From Bradyrhizobium algeriense (GTDB taxonomy: Bacteria; Pseudomonadota; Alphaproteobacteria; Rhizobiales; Xanthobacteraceae), in the NCBI RefSeq assembly GCF_003062295.1, contig NZ_PYCN01000028.1:23757-87756 (forward strand): a stretch of 64,000 nt of DNA, read 5' to 3'. Numbering within the stretch: position 1 is the first letter of the stretch; each line of letters opens with the position of its first letter. A program made the translations under genes and the position numbers. Below the pieces are notes generated by a model, which did not search any database, was not told where the DNA came from, and saw nothing but the letters and a program-made list of their open reading frames with translations. This document shows positions 35,532-44,115 of this stretch, in pieces.

Positions 35532-35750
35532 ATGAGGAAGCTTATTACCGTAACCGCTCTTGCGCTCCTGTGCGGCTCGGCCTTTGCCCAGAACACCGGC
35601 CCCGCTCCGCAGACCGGCATGGAGAGGCCCGGAACGACGAGCGGCGCCAAGCCAGATGGTTCGATGGACACCACCGGCATGAGCGCAACCAAGGGCAATA
35701 TCAAAAGGGACAAGGACGGTGCACCGGCCCCGAAGGACGAGAAGAAGTAA
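35532..35750 (+). CDS. small exported protein, 72 aa
   Basis: AAAGGAGAGATCT gives a strong ribosome binding site ahead of ATG 35532. The signal peptide MRKLITVTALALLCGSAFAQ is clear, with cleavage after AFA. The mature 53 residues are polar, rich in Gly, Thr, Lys and Asp, and probably unstructured. No domain was recognised. Similar short secreted peptides are common in Bradyrhizobium and of unknown role. Confidence 0.75.
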   Translation: MRKLITVTALALLCGSAFAQNTGPAPQTGMERPGTTSGAKPDGSMDTTGMSATKGNIKRDKDGAPAPKDEKK

Positions 35751-35777
35751 GCCGTTCGCTAACGTGGGCTGAGCGCA

Positions 35778-35966
35778 TCAAGCTATACGTCGATGAGAAT
35801 TTTGATGCATCAAGGCGTCAAGCTTCACAGGTTCGCCGGTATCTTGCCAGAACAGTTTTTGACTGAGGCTGCCCGCCACTATGAGGCGGTGGTGACCGCC
35901 GACCAGTGTACCGTCTTTCGTTGCCTTGGCGATGATCTCGCCGTCCTCGTTCACGATGTTTCTCAT
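35778..35966 (-). CDS. small hypothetical protein, 62 aa
   Basis: ACGGAGGGCAC immediately precedes the ATG at 35966, which gives MRNIVNEDGEIIAKATKDGT and a C-terminus ending HQNSHRRIA. Residues 1-19 form a short beta-hairpin-like pattern. The frame is open for 19 more codons upstream, but they have no start signal. No family was recognised; it is soluble and mixed in charge. Confidence 0.6.
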   Translation of the reverse strand: MRNIVNEDGEIIAKATKDGTLVGGHHRLIVAGSLSQKLFWQDTGEPVKLDALMHQNSHRRIA

Positions 35967-36225
35967 GTGCCCTCCGTGTTGCTCTTGTCCGCCCGTTTCT
36001 GAGCGCTCCAAGATCGTGGCCATGATGGCTTCGCATTTCGCCTGAAAATCAGCTCGCTCCGATCAGCTTGTGCAGCGGCGTCGCGGATGCTGCTATCGGC
36101 CGGGAATGCTTCATCAATCTTCGGCATCACCAACGCGGCCCGACCAGCCGAGTTCCTCTATCCAGTTCGACAACCATCCATCCCAAGGCAATGCCGGCGG
36201 GGAGAGGGGAAGAGAGATCCGGGCC

Positions 36226-37116
36226 TTAGGCAGCCGTGGCCTTGCCCTTGGGCTGCACTTCGGCGGTGTAGTCGGCCATCAACTGCTCGGAGATATTGCC
36301 GGGCGTGAACTTCCAATTCGCTATCTCGGAGACCGGCGTCACTTCGGCCGCGGTGCCGGTGATGAAGCACTCGGTGAAGCCGTCGAGTTCCTCCGGCATG
36401 ATGCGGCGTTCGATCACCTCGATGCCGCGGCGCCCGGCGAGGTCGATCGCGGTGGCGCGGGTGATGCCGGCGAGGAAGCAGTCGGCAATCGGCGTGTGGA
36501 TCTTGCCGTCCTTGATGAAGAAGATGTTGGCACCGGTGCATTCGGCGACCCGCCCCTGCCAGTCCAGCATCATGGCATCGGCATAACCCTGGCGCTCCGC
36601 CTTGTGCTTACTGATGGTGCAGATCATGTAGAGACCGGACGCCTTGGCCATCGCCGGAATCGTCGCCGGATCGGGCCGCCGGTATTCGGCCATGCCGATC
36701 CGGATGCCCTTCAGCTTCTCGGCCGGATCGAAATAGCTCGGCCAGTTCCAGGCGGCGACGGCGAGATGGATGGTGTTGGTCGGCGCCGAGACACCCATCA
36801 TCTCCGAGCCGCGCCAGGCGATCGGGCGGAGATAGGCGTCGGGCAGATTGTTCTTGTCGATCACGAGTTGCTTGGCGGCGTCGATCTCGGCGACCGACCA
36901 GGGAATCTCGAAATCGAGGATGCTGGCCGAGTTCTTCAGCCGCTCGGAATGCGCGGTGCTCTTGAAGACCCTGCCGCCATAGGCGCGCTCGCCTTCGAAC
37001 ACGCAGCTCGCATAATGCAGGCCATGGGTGAGAATGTGCACGTTGGCGTCGGCCCACGGCACCAGCCTGCCGTCGTACCAGATGACGCCATCGATCTTGT
37101 CGAACGAAACTCCCAT
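36226..37116 (-). CDS. ilvE: branched-chain amino acid aminotransferase (type I-like)
   Basis: A PLP fold type IV aminotransferase acting on Leu, Ile and Val with 2-oxoglutarate. The start is MGVSFDKIDGVIWYDGRLVP behind GGGAGAG. The expected HYASCVFEGERAY and the Lys region KASGLYMICTISKHKAE are present, then CTGANIFFIKDG and PIADCFLAGITRATAIDLA. Length 296 aa. It is followed upstream on the same strand by a second BCAT gene of the other type, 128 bases away. Confidence 0.92.
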   Translation of the reverse strand: MGVSFDKIDGVIWYDGRLVPWADANVHILTHGLHYASCVFEGERAYGGRVFKSTAHSERLKNSASILDFEIPWSVAEIDAAKQLVIDKNNLPDAYLRPIAWRGSEMMGVSAPTNTIHLAVAAWNWPSYFDPAEKLKGIRIGMAEYRRPDPATIPAMAKASGLYMICTISKHKAERQGYADAMMLDWQGRVAECTGANIFFIKDGKIHTPIADCFLAGITRATAIDLAGRRGIEVIERRIMPEELDGFTECFITGTAAEVTPVSEIANWKFTPGNISEQLMADYTAEVQPKGKATAA

Positions 37117-37244
37117 GGGCGCTCTCCCGGATTGGCGCTGCTTCAATTGGCCGCACATCAGCCCTCGCGCGGCTCGACGAGACGCGCGCACCCCCGGCGC
37201 TCAAGTGATCTGTCGCGGAAGCGGCGGAATAATTCCGCCGCCGG

Positions 37245-38321
37245 TCACAGGACCTTTCTGATCCAGTCGTGCGGGTCTTCAGCGCGACCGTACTGGATGT
37301 CGACCAGTTTCTTGCGCAGCCCCATGGCGACGGGGCCAGCCGCGCCGCCAGAGATCAGAAACTCGCCGCTCGCCGAACACACCTTGCCGATCGGCGAGAT
37401 GACGGCCGCCGTGCCGCAGGCGAAGGCCTCTTTCAGCTTTCCGCTGGCGGCATCCGCACGCCACTGGTCGATCGTGTAGAGCTCTTCGCGCACGGGCGTG
37501 CCGGAATCCTTCGCCAGCGCGATGATCGAATCGCGGGTGATGCCCGGCAGGATGGTGCCGAGCGGCGGCGTCAGCAGCGAACCGTCGTCGAACACGAAGA
37601 AGACGTTCATGCCGCCGAGTTCCTCGATATAGCGGCGCTCGATCGCATCGAGGAAAACGACCTGATCGCAGCCGTGCTCGATGGCCTCGGCCTGCGCGCG
37701 CAGGCTCGCGGCGTAATTGCCGCCGCACTTGACGGCGCCGGTGCCGCCGATCGCGGCGCGCGTGTAGTTCTCCGACACCCAGATCGACACCGGCGCAGGT
37801 CCGCCCTTGAAATAGGAACCGACCGGCGAAGCGATGACGGCGAAGATGTATTCCGCGGACGGCTTCACGCCGAGGAAGACCTCGCTCGCGATCATGAAGG
37901 GCCGCAAATAGAGACTGCCCTCGCCGCCCGGGATCCAGGCGCTGTCGATGCGCACGACCTGCTCGACCGCTTCGATGAACAGAGCCTCTGGCACCGGCGC
38001 CATGGCCATGCGCTCCGCCGAGTTCCGGAAGCGCCTGGCATTGGCTTCGGGGCGGAACAGGTTCACGCCGTTGTCGCGCTTGTAGGCCTTGAGGCCTTCG
38101 AAAATCTCCTGCGCGTAGTGCAGGATGGCTGTGGCCGGATCGAGCGAGAAATTCGCGCGGGCTTCGACGCGCGCGTCATGCCAGCCCTTGGCCTGGTTGT
38201 AGCGGACGATCGCCATGTGATCGGTGAAAATCCGGCCGAAGCCCGGGTCCGCGAGCTTTGCCGTGCGCTCGTTCTCAGGCGTCGGATTCGCCGTCGGCTG
38301 GATTTCGAATTTCAAACTCAT
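37245..38321 (-). CDS. ilvE: branched-chain amino acid aminotransferase (type II-like)
   Basis: The long, eukaryotic-like BCAT2 type: RYNQAKGWHDARVEARANFS, then YAQEIFEGLKAYKR and SLYLRPFMIASEVFLGVKPS. The PLP lysine is in GAVKCGGNYAASL. The C-terminal IGKVCSASGEF is also typical. AAGGGA precedes the ATG at 38321; the longer upstream frame is Pro-rich and unlikely. Length 358 aa. It is divergent from the MarR-type regulator and adjacent to a second BCAT, so it may be the biosynthetic enzyme with the other serving degradation. Confidence 0.93.
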   Translation of the reverse strand: MSLKFEIQPTANPTPENERTAKLADPGFGRIFTDHMAIVRYNQAKGWHDARVEARANFSLDPATAILHYAQEIFEGLKAYKRDNGVNLFRPEANARRFRNSAERMAMAPVPEALFIEAVEQVVRIDSAWIPGGEGSLYLRPFMIASEVFLGVKPSAEYIFAVIASPVGSYFKGGPAPVSIWVSENYTRAAIGGTGAVKCGGNYAASLRAQAEAIEHGCDQVVFLDAIERRYIEELGGMNVFFVFDDGSLLTPPLGTILPGITRDSIIALAKDSGTPVREELYTIDQWRADAASGKLKEAFACGTAAVISPIGKVCSASGEFLISGGAAGPVAMGLRKKLVDIQYGRAEDPHDWIRKVL

Positions 38322-38662
38322 TCCCTTGCCCTTGCTTTCCGCTGCCGGAATCGGCGCGATTCTGGCGCCGGCCGGCCTCTCCGGGCCTGCTGGCTCAATA
38401 GGTCTGGACGTCACAGGCCTGGGCTTCACCCATCACCAGCCTTGCGGCCGGCTTCCGCCGCCGTCATGTCGGTTGAGGACATGCTTTTGCGGGATGACGA
38501 AGTCCAGTATGTTTGCCGAAATGCCGCTCGACAATCTCACGGTAGTTCATTTGCGGCCGTTGCTGCCATCGCTGACTTTTTCCGGCTGCCTGACACGTCG
38601 CCAGGTTCGAAACGACTTAAAGTTTCGTCGTGGCTAGTAGTTTTGTAACATTGAACCCAAGA

Positions 38663-38683
38663 TATGTCAACATGACTGACATA
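38663..38683. promoter_or_regulatory. candidate MarR operator, TATGTCA-n7-TGACATA
   Basis: A perfect 7-bp inverted repeat (38663-38669 and 38677-38683) overlaps the start codon of the MarR gene at 38672. Such dyads are typical MarR targets, suggesting autorepression. If translation starts at the GTG at 38630, the site would be within the coding sequence. Inference from position and symmetry. Confidence 0.5.
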
Positions 38684-39223
38684 AATTTCTCAAAGGGCCC
38701 GGCCACCCCCGATTCGCAAGGCGCCGCCGGCACGTCCCCTGCCCAGCGGGCGGGCGAAATGCGCTGGGACATCATCGAATTGTTGTTCTTTGCCTACCGC
38801 GACTTCGTCGGCGATGCCGACCATGAGCTCGAGGCTTTCGGGTTCGGCCGCGCCCATCACCGGGTGATGCATTTCGTCTACCGCTATCCCGGCCTCAAGG
38901 TCGCCGACCTGCTGGACGTGTTGCGGATCACCAAGCAATCGCTTGGCCGGGTACTCAAGCAGTTGCTCGACGAGGACTACATCATCCAGAAGACCGGCAA
39001 TAACGACCGCCGGCAGCGCCTTCTTTACGCCACCCCCAAGGGCGAAGCCTTGGTGGCAAAGCTCGCAGGGCTGCAGACCGATCGCATCACCCGCGCGCTC
39101 CGGGACATCAACCCCGAAGGCGTCGCTGTTATCAGCCAGTTCCTGCGCGCGATGATCGATCGCGAAGACCCCGACAAGGTGCTCGAAGCGATCTTCGGGA
39201 CCGGCAAGAAGCCAAGGGAGTGA
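38672..39223 (+). CDS. MarR-family regulator (PetP-like)
   Basis: A winged-helix repressor: AYRDFVGDADHELEAFGFGR helix, then RAHHRVMHFVYRYPGLKVAD, and the recognition region LLDVLRITKQSLGRVLKQLL with wing DDRRQR-like NNDRRQRLLYATPKG. It overlaps the next gene region by a few bases and lies in the order MarR, response regulator, histidine kinase. This resembles the petP-petR arrangement of Rhodobacter, where both act on cytochrome or envelope functions. The start at 38672 is preferred; a GTG at 38630 is possible. Length 183 aa. Confidence 0.88.
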   Translation: MTDINFSKGPATPDSQGAAGTSPAQRAGEMRWDIIELLFFAYRDFVGDADHELEAFGFGRAHHRVMHFVYRYPGLKVADLLDVLRITKQSLGRVLKQLLDEDYIIQKTGNNDRRQRLLYATPKGEALVAKLAGLQTDRITRALRDINPEGVAVISQFLRAMIDREDPDKVLEAIFGTGKKPRE

Positions 39224-39225
39224 TC

Positions 39226-39960
39226 GTGGCGCAAGGAGCAACCATCGCTACAGCCACCGCGCGCGCAACGCAGCAAATGGCCGACGACGCCCCGCATCTG
39301 CTGCTGGTCGACGACGACCGCCGTATCCGCGATCTTTTGTCGCGGTTTCTGTCCGGCGAGGGTTATCGCGTCACGACAGCGTCGAGCGCGAACGACGCCC
39401 GCGCCAAACTGCTCGGCCTGCATTTTGATCTGTTGATCCTCGACGTCATGATGCCCGGCGAAACCGGCTTCGAGCTGGCGCGGTTCATTCGCACCTCCTC
39501 CTCGGTGCCGATCATCATGCTGACGGCGCGCCATGAGGCGGAGGCGCGGATCGAGGGCTTGCAGATCGGCGCCGACGACTATGTCGCCAAACCGTTCGAG
39601 CCGCGCGAACTGGTCTTAAGGATCGGCAACATCCTCAAGCGCAGCGCGCCGCCGCCGGTGGAGGCGCTGGAGCAGATCGCGTTCGGCCCTTACGTCTATC
39701 ATCTCGACCGCGGCGAACTGCGCCAGGGCGAGGAGATCATTCACTTGACCGACCGCGAGCGCGAAATGCTGCGCATCTTGGCGGTCGCTCCCGGCGAAAC
39801 CGTGCCGCGCGCGGCGCTGACCGGTGGCGGCACGGTGAACGAGCGCGCGGTCGACGTGCAGATCAACCGCCTGCGGCGCAAGATCGAGCGCGATCCCGCC
39901 AATCCGCTGTTCCTGCAGGCGGTGCGCGGCATCGGCTATCGTCTGGTCGCATCGCCCTGA
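39226..39960 (+). CDS. OmpR/PhoB-family response regulator (PetR-like)
   Basis: The receiver domain has DDD at LLVDDDRRI, the phosphorylation Asp in DLLILDVMMPG and the Lys in AKPFEPRE. The winged-helix DNA-binding domain ends VDVQINRLRRKIERD and RGIGYRLVA. The GTG at 39226 follows AAGGGAG; another GTG at 39220 overlaps the MarR stop. Length 244 aa. It forms an operon with the MarR gene and the kinase, which is its probable partner. Confidence 0.95.
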   Translation: MAQGATIATATARATQQMADDAPHLLLVDDDRRIRDLLSRFLSGEGYRVTTASSANDARAKLLGLHFDLLILDVMMPGETGFELARFIRTSSSVPIIMLTARHEAEARIEGLQIGADDYVAKPFEPRELVLRIGNILKRSAPPPVEALEQIAFGPYVYHLDRGELRQGEEIIHLTDREREMLRILAVAPGETVPRAALTGGGTVNERAVDVQINRLRRKIERDPANPLFLQAVRGIGYRLVASP

Positions 39961-39970
39961 GCCGATTTTC

Positions 39971-41359
39971 ATGAGTACGCTCGACACCGGCTTGACCCTG
40001 ATTCGCAACGCATCGCAACGCGTCTCCGCGGTCAATGGCTGGATGGGCAACGCGTTCAAGGGCTGGATGCCGACCGGCCTCTATGCGCGCGCGCTTCTGA
40101 TCATGATCGTGCCGATGGTGATGCTGCAGACGGTGGTCGCCTTCGTGTTCATGGAGCGGCACTGGAACACGGTGACAAGGCATTTATCGGCCGCCGTGGT
40201 GCAGGATATCGCGGGCCTGATCGACATCTATAAGACTTATCCGCAGGACAAGGATCGCACGCAACTCAAGCGCATCGCGCAGCAGCGGCTCGGGCTCGTG
40301 GTCGATTTCCTCCCGCCGGGCGACATGCCCACGCCGGGGCCAAAGCCGTTCTTCTCGCTGCTCGACCAGTCGCTCTCGGGGCAGATCAGCCGCCAGATCA
40401 GCCGTCCGTTCTGGATCGACACCGTCGGCAAGTCCAACCTGGTCGAGATCCGCATCCAGCTCGACGACGCGGTGATGCGGGTGTTCGCGCAGCGAAGCAG
40501 GGCCTACGCCTCCAATTCGGAGATCTTCATCTTCTGGATGCTCGGCACCTCCTCGATCCTCTTGATCGTCGCGGTGCTGTTCCTGCGCAACCAGATCAAG
40601 CCGATCCTGCGGCTGGCGGAAGCCGCCGAAAGCTTCGGCAAGGGCCGCGAGGCGCCGAACTTCCGCCCCCGCGGCGCACGGGAAGTGCGGCAGGCGGCGC
40701 AGGCGTTCCTGGAAATGAAGGCGCGTGTCGAGCGCTCGATCGAGCAGCGCACCGCCATGCTGGCCGGCGTCAGCCACGATCTGCGCACCATCCTGACCCG
40801 CTTCAAACTCGAGCTCGCATTGATCGGCGACAGCCCCGAAGTCGACGGCATGCGCAAGGACGTCGACGAAATGGCCGGCATGCTGGAGGCCTATCTCTCC
40901 TTTGCGCGCGGCGACAGCGGCGAGACCGCGCAGCCGACCGACATGGCGAAGGCGCTGGAAGAGTTGCGCAGCGACGCCGAGCGCCACGGCCATACCGCGA
41001 CGGTGACGTTCCACGGCCTGCCCGTAGTGACGGTGAAGCCAGCATCGTTCAAGCGCTGCATCGCCAACCTCGTCTCCAACGCCGCGCGCCACGCCAACAC
41101 GGTTTCGATCACCGGCCACCGCGATCACCGCTATCTGACGGTGACGGTCGACGACGACGGCCCCGGTATTCCCGCCAATATGCGCGAGGAAGTGTTCAAG
41201 CCGTTCCTGCGGCTCGACGATGCCCGCAACCAGGACGAAGGCGGCACCGGCCTGGGGCTGGCCATCGCCCGCGACATCGCCCGCTCGCATGGCGGCGACA
41301 TCACGCTCAGCGACAGCCCGATGGGCGGATTGAGAGCGGCGGTAAGGGTACCGGTGTAG
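39971..41359 (+). CDS. sensor histidine kinase, EnvZ-like
   Basis: Membrane helices lie at residues 39-61 and 184-206, with a periplasmic domain of about 120 residues between them. A HAMP linker covers about 205-258, and the H-box is GVSHDLRTIL with His at residue 269. The N-box is NLVSNAARHA and the G-boxes are DDDGPGIP and GGTGLGLAIARDIA. The gene starts ten bases after the response regulator stop, so co-transcription and phosphotransfer to it are expected. The signal is unknown. Confidence 0.94.
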   Translation: MSTLDTGLTLIRNASQRVSAVNGWMGNAFKGWMPTGLYARALLIMIVPMVMLQTVVAFVFMERHWNTVTRHLSAAVVQDIAGLIDIYKTYPQDKDRTQLKRIAQQRLGLVVDFLPPGDMPTPGPKPFFSLLDQSLSGQISRQISRPFWIDTVGKSNLVEIRIQLDDAVMRVFAQRSRAYASNSEIFIFWMLGTSSILLIVAVLFLRNQIKPILRLAEAAESFGKGREAPNFRPRGAREVRQAAQAFLEMKARVERSIEQRTAMLAGVSHDLRTILTRFKLELALIGDSPEVDGMRKDVDEMAGMLEAYLSFARGDSGETAQPTDMAKALEELRSDAERHGHTATVTFHGLPVVTVKPASFKRCIANLVSNAARHANTVSITGHRDHRYLTVTVDDDGPGIPANMREEVFKPFLRLDDARNQDEGGTGLGLAIARDIARSHGGDITLSDSPMGGLRAAVRVPV

Positions 41360-41371
41360 ACGCGTTGATCA

Positions 41372-41520
41372 GTAGCCCGGATGGAGCCAAGCGCAATCCG
41401 GGACATTCGTGCCCGCACAAAGAATCCCGGATTTCGCGGAGCCTGTCATCACAGTGCGAGCGCAAATGCGCTCGTCGCTGGGCGCGCATTCGCGCGACCC
41501 GTTGGCTCCATCCGGGCTAC
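41372..41520. repeat. GTAGCCCGGATGGAGC element, long form, copy 2
   Basis: The ends GTAGCCCGGATGGAGC and GCTCCATCCGGGCTAC match, and the same inner block as in 11053-11205 is present (GCGGAGCCTGTCATCA, GAGCGCAAATGCGCTC, CGCGCATTCGCGCG, GACCCGTTGGCT). Conservation between these two copies is very high. It follows the histidine kinase stop by 12 bases. Confidence 0.85.
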
Positions 41521-41530
41521 GATGGCCTCG

Positions 41531-42073
41531 TTACTTCGCCGGCTGTTTCGGGATCAGCGCCTTCAGCTTTTGCATGTCGTTGATATTCATCTTCATGCCG
41601 CCCGGCATCATGATGTCGCCGGGCTTCTGATCGCTTTTGCAGGCGCCGATCCACTTCGCCTCGATCGTCGAGGAGCTGTCGCGCGGGGCGCCGCCCATCC
41701 CTCCCTCGGTGTGCGAGCTCGTTTTCACGGTGTAGGCAGAATTGAAATCGCCGTTGATCTCGGCCTTTGATTTGATCGTCATGCCGGCGACGCCGCAGAC
41801 CGAATCGGTGACATAGCCGGTCGCCGTCTTCTGGATGTCCTGCTTCGAGCAGATCTCCTTGGCCACCGGCGACATGGCGGTGCTCATGTCCTTGTCCGTG
41901 GTCTCGTCGGTGCATTGCTGCATGGTCATCTCGGGCACCGAGCCGCCACTCAGCACCTTCATCTCCCACAGACCGGCCTTGCGCACCGGCAGCTCGACGG
42001 CGACCGCGCCGTTCACCGGCAACAGGGCCAGCAGGCCAAGCGCCGAACAAGTTACAAGAAGCAGTCGTCTCAT
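41531..42073 (-). CDS. exported DUF3617-type protein
   Basis: A signal peptide is at residues 1-27 (MRRLLLVTCSALGLLALLPV). The DUF3617 hallmark AGLWEMKVLS begins the mature part, followed by cysteines in MQQCTDETTDKD, KEICSKQDIQ and DSVCGVAGM, and by EGGMGGAPRDSSSTIEAKWI. GGGAGC is ahead of the ATG at 42073. Periplasmic; the function of the family is unknown. Length 180 aa. Confidence 0.85.
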   Translation of the reverse strand: MRRLLLVTCSALGLLALLPVNGAVAVELPVRKAGLWEMKVLSGGSVPEMTMQQCTDETTDKDMSTAMSPVAKEICSKQDIQKTATGYVTDSVCGVAGMTIKSKAEINGDFNSAYTVKTSSHTEGGMGGAPRDSSSTIEAKWIGACKSDQKPGDIMMPGGMKMNINDMQKLKALIPKQPAK

Positions 42074-42178
42074 GCCTGTGCTCCCACCTGAATTCTTCCA
42101 CGATATCGTGCGCGCGAGTGAACACACGCTTCGCGTGGCAAAAACATGTCCAGCCGGGGAAAGCTAGCGGGATCGCGC

Positions 42179-42499
42179 TCAGTAAAGCGTGCGCAGCGGC
42201 CGCTCGGCGGCACCATAGGGCACCCAGCGGCAGGCAAAGGAAACATAGCCGCCGTAATTCGGCTGCACGCCGAGGAATTTCACCACCTTGCCGTAACGAG
42301 CGCAGTGATCAACGGCGAGCTGACGGGCGTCGGCCTGCATCGCGAGCGGATAGGCGATGATGCCGCCGGTGTCATTGCCCTTGAACGGCGGCACCGTGTC
42401 GATGTCCCACCAGTGCGCCTGCGCCGGCGCGCCCGCCAGCATTCCGCCCATGACGACCAGGCACATGGCAATCAGGCACGCGGCCACAATTCTTCGCAT
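42179..42499 (-). CDS. small exported hypothetical protein, 106 aa
   Basis: MRRIVAACLIAMCLVVMGGM opens a clear signal peptide, cleaved near APAQA. The mature part has HWWDIDTVPPFKGNDTGGII and two Cys (DHCARYGK, SFACRWVP), which could form a disulfide bond. TGGAGT precedes the ATG at 42499; the Met four codons upstream and the longer frame are less likely. No family was recognised. It is divergent from another small exported protein at 42666. Confidence 0.65.
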   Translation of the reverse strand: MRRIVAACLIAMCLVVMGGMLAGAPAQAHWWDIDTVPPFKGNDTGGIIAYPLAMQADARQLAVDHCARYGKVVKFLGVQPNYGGYVSFACRWVPYGAAERPLRTLY

Positions 42500-42665
42500 C
42501 GCAGACTCCATTTCGCTCGAAGCCCACCATAGTGTGCGCTGATGGCCGTGAAAAGAATGGTTGCAGCACGAGACGGACTTGGTCGTCAGGTGTTGCCGCG
42601 CTGCACTTGACCTCGTCAGGGCTTCGCGGCACCGTCTCGCGTGTTGGCTTACCGGCGGATTCCCC

Positions 42666-43157
42666 ATGCGCAACCTGTTCACATCCTTAAGAGCATTCGG
42701 CCCCAGAGCACTTGGCCTTAGAGCACTTGGCCCGATGGCAGCGGCGCTTGCCCTGCTGGCCTCCAACCCTGCCGCCCAGGCCGCCAACCCGCTGGAGCTG
42801 AATTTCGGGCTGTTCGGCCCCAGCTATGATGGCCGCGTCGCCGAATGCGAGCGGGCGCTGTCGACGATCGCGGCGCGATTCCAGGAGAAAGAGGGCAAGT
42901 TCTGGAATTCGGCGCTGACGATCACCGGCTTTGGCCGGATCCATGAAACCGCGTTTCGGCCCTGGCAATCCGACAACATTCCGCGCCGCTATTGCAGCGG
43001 CGACGTGATGCTGAGCGACGGCAAGATGCGCACCGTGCACTACTCGATCATCGAGGATGGCGGCTTTGCCGGCTTCGGCCAGGGCGTCGAATGGTGCGTG
43101 ACCGGACTTGATCGCAACTGGGCCTATAGCCCCGGCTGCCGGGCCGCCCGGCCCTGA
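42666..43157 (+). CDS. exported hypothetical protein, 163 aa
   Basis: A signal peptide spans to about residue 40 (SNPAAQA cleavage). Near its start a RAFGPRALGLRALGP tandem repeat reflects a duplicated DNA segment (AGAGCAYTYGGCC). The mature part has cysteines in VAECERALSTIA, RRYCSGDVML, VEWCVTGL and SPGCRAARP, so two disulfides are possible. It has a globular look but no family was recognised. Periplasmic or secreted by prediction. Confidence 0.7.
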   Translation: MRNLFTSLRAFGPRALGLRALGPMAAALALLASNPAAQAANPLELNFGLFGPSYDGRVAECERALSTIAARFQEKEGKFWNSALTITGFGRIHETAFRPWQSDNIPRRYCSGDVMLSDGKMRTVHYSIIEDGGFAGFGQGVEWCVTGLDRNWAYSPGCRAARP

Positions 43158-43279
43158 TTCCCTGCTCCGCGCCGATTGAACAGAGCCTTCGGTGGCTGAC
43201 GTTCGCGATCATCTAATTTTGTTCTTGAAATGTTCTGGCTCCCTGCTAGGCTCCCGGTAGTCGAGTAGAGGGGCGTTCG

Positions 43280-43960
43280 ATGCACCGATCCGTTATTATT
43301 TCGCGGCTTCTGATTTCGCTGGCGCTTGTCGTCGTCTCCGCCGGGATGGCGTCCGCGCAGGACCGCCGGCAGAACGCCCCGGGCGAGTTCGATTTTTATG
43401 TCCTTGCCCTGTCATGGTCGCCCTCGTTCTGCGAGGTGGCGGCCGAGCGGGGCAATAGCGGGCGCTCACAGGTCCAGTGCGAACGGCCCTATTCCTTCGT
43501 GGTTCACGGCCTGTGGCCGCAATATGAGCGCGGCTTTCCCGAATATTGCCAACGGCCCTCGCCGCGGCTCGATCGCAACATCATGACCTCGATGCTGGAC
43601 CTGATGCCGGCGCCCGGCCTGATCTTCAACGAGTGGGACAAGCACGGCACCTGTTCGGGCCTCGGCGCGCGGGCCTATTTCGAGAGCATCCGCAAGGCGC
43701 GCGCGGCGGTGAAGATCCCCGAGGAATTCCTGCAATTGTCGGAGCAGAAGACCATCGCTCCGGGCGATCTCGAGGCGGCCTTCATCAAGATCAATCCGGG
43801 CCTGAGCAGTTCGGCGATTTCGGTGACCTGCTCCGGCCGGCGCCTGAGCGAAGTACGGGTCTGCCTGAGCAAGGACATGCAATTCCGCGCCTGCGAGGAA
43901 ACCGACCGCCGCGCCTGCCGCCGCGACGAGGTGGTAATGCCGCCGGTGCGGGGCGGCTGA
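43280..43960 (+). CDS. secreted ribonuclease T2
   Basis: RNase T2 enzymes cleave single-stranded RNA through a 2',3'-cyclic phosphate. The CAS-I motif VHGLWPQY (His 76) and CAS-II motif FNEWDKHGTC (His 122, Glu 118) carry the catalytic residues. A signal peptide (residues 1-27, cleavage after MASA) sends it to the periplasm or outside. There are eight cysteines in the mature protein. The GTG-free start at ATG 43280 lies after GAGGGGCGTTCG. It probably scavenges RNA; a toxin role is not supported by its surroundings. Length 226 aa. Confidence 0.95.
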   Translation: MHRSVIISRLLISLALVVVSAGMASAQDRRQNAPGEFDFYVLALSWSPSFCEVAAERGNSGRSQVQCERPYSFVVHGLWPQYERGFPEYCQRPSPRLDRNIMTSMLDLMPAPGLIFNEWDKHGTCSGLGARAYFESIRKARAAVKIPEEFLQLSEQKTIAPGDLEAAFIKINPGLSSSAISVTCSGRRLSEVRVCLSKDMQFRACEETDRRACRRDEVVMPPVRGG

Positions 43961-43971
43961 AGATCCTCTTC

Positions 43972-44093
43972 CGTCATGCCAAGGCAATATACCAAGGCAT
44001 GGCGGCCCACCCTGCGCAGACTACCCAGAGTTGTCTGCGTTCCCGGTCATCCACGGCTTCATTGTCGTCTGCAGGGCACGTGGATGGCCGGGA
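43972..44093. repeat. CGTCATGCC/CATCCACG palindromic element
   Basis: TCCCGGTCATCCACG at 44041-44055 pairs with CGTGGATGGCCGGGA at 44079-44093, and a CGTCATGCC end with a CCAAGGCA tract lies at the left. It belongs to the 8687 family, with a different interior. Confidence 0.65.
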
Positions 44094-44115
44094 TCCCCTC
44101 GACGCCAAAGCTGCG

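Noticed and set aside
36070..38648. Two long plus-strand frames (469 and 459 codons)
   Set aside because: Both are antisense to the two ilvE genes, whose motifs are unmistakable.
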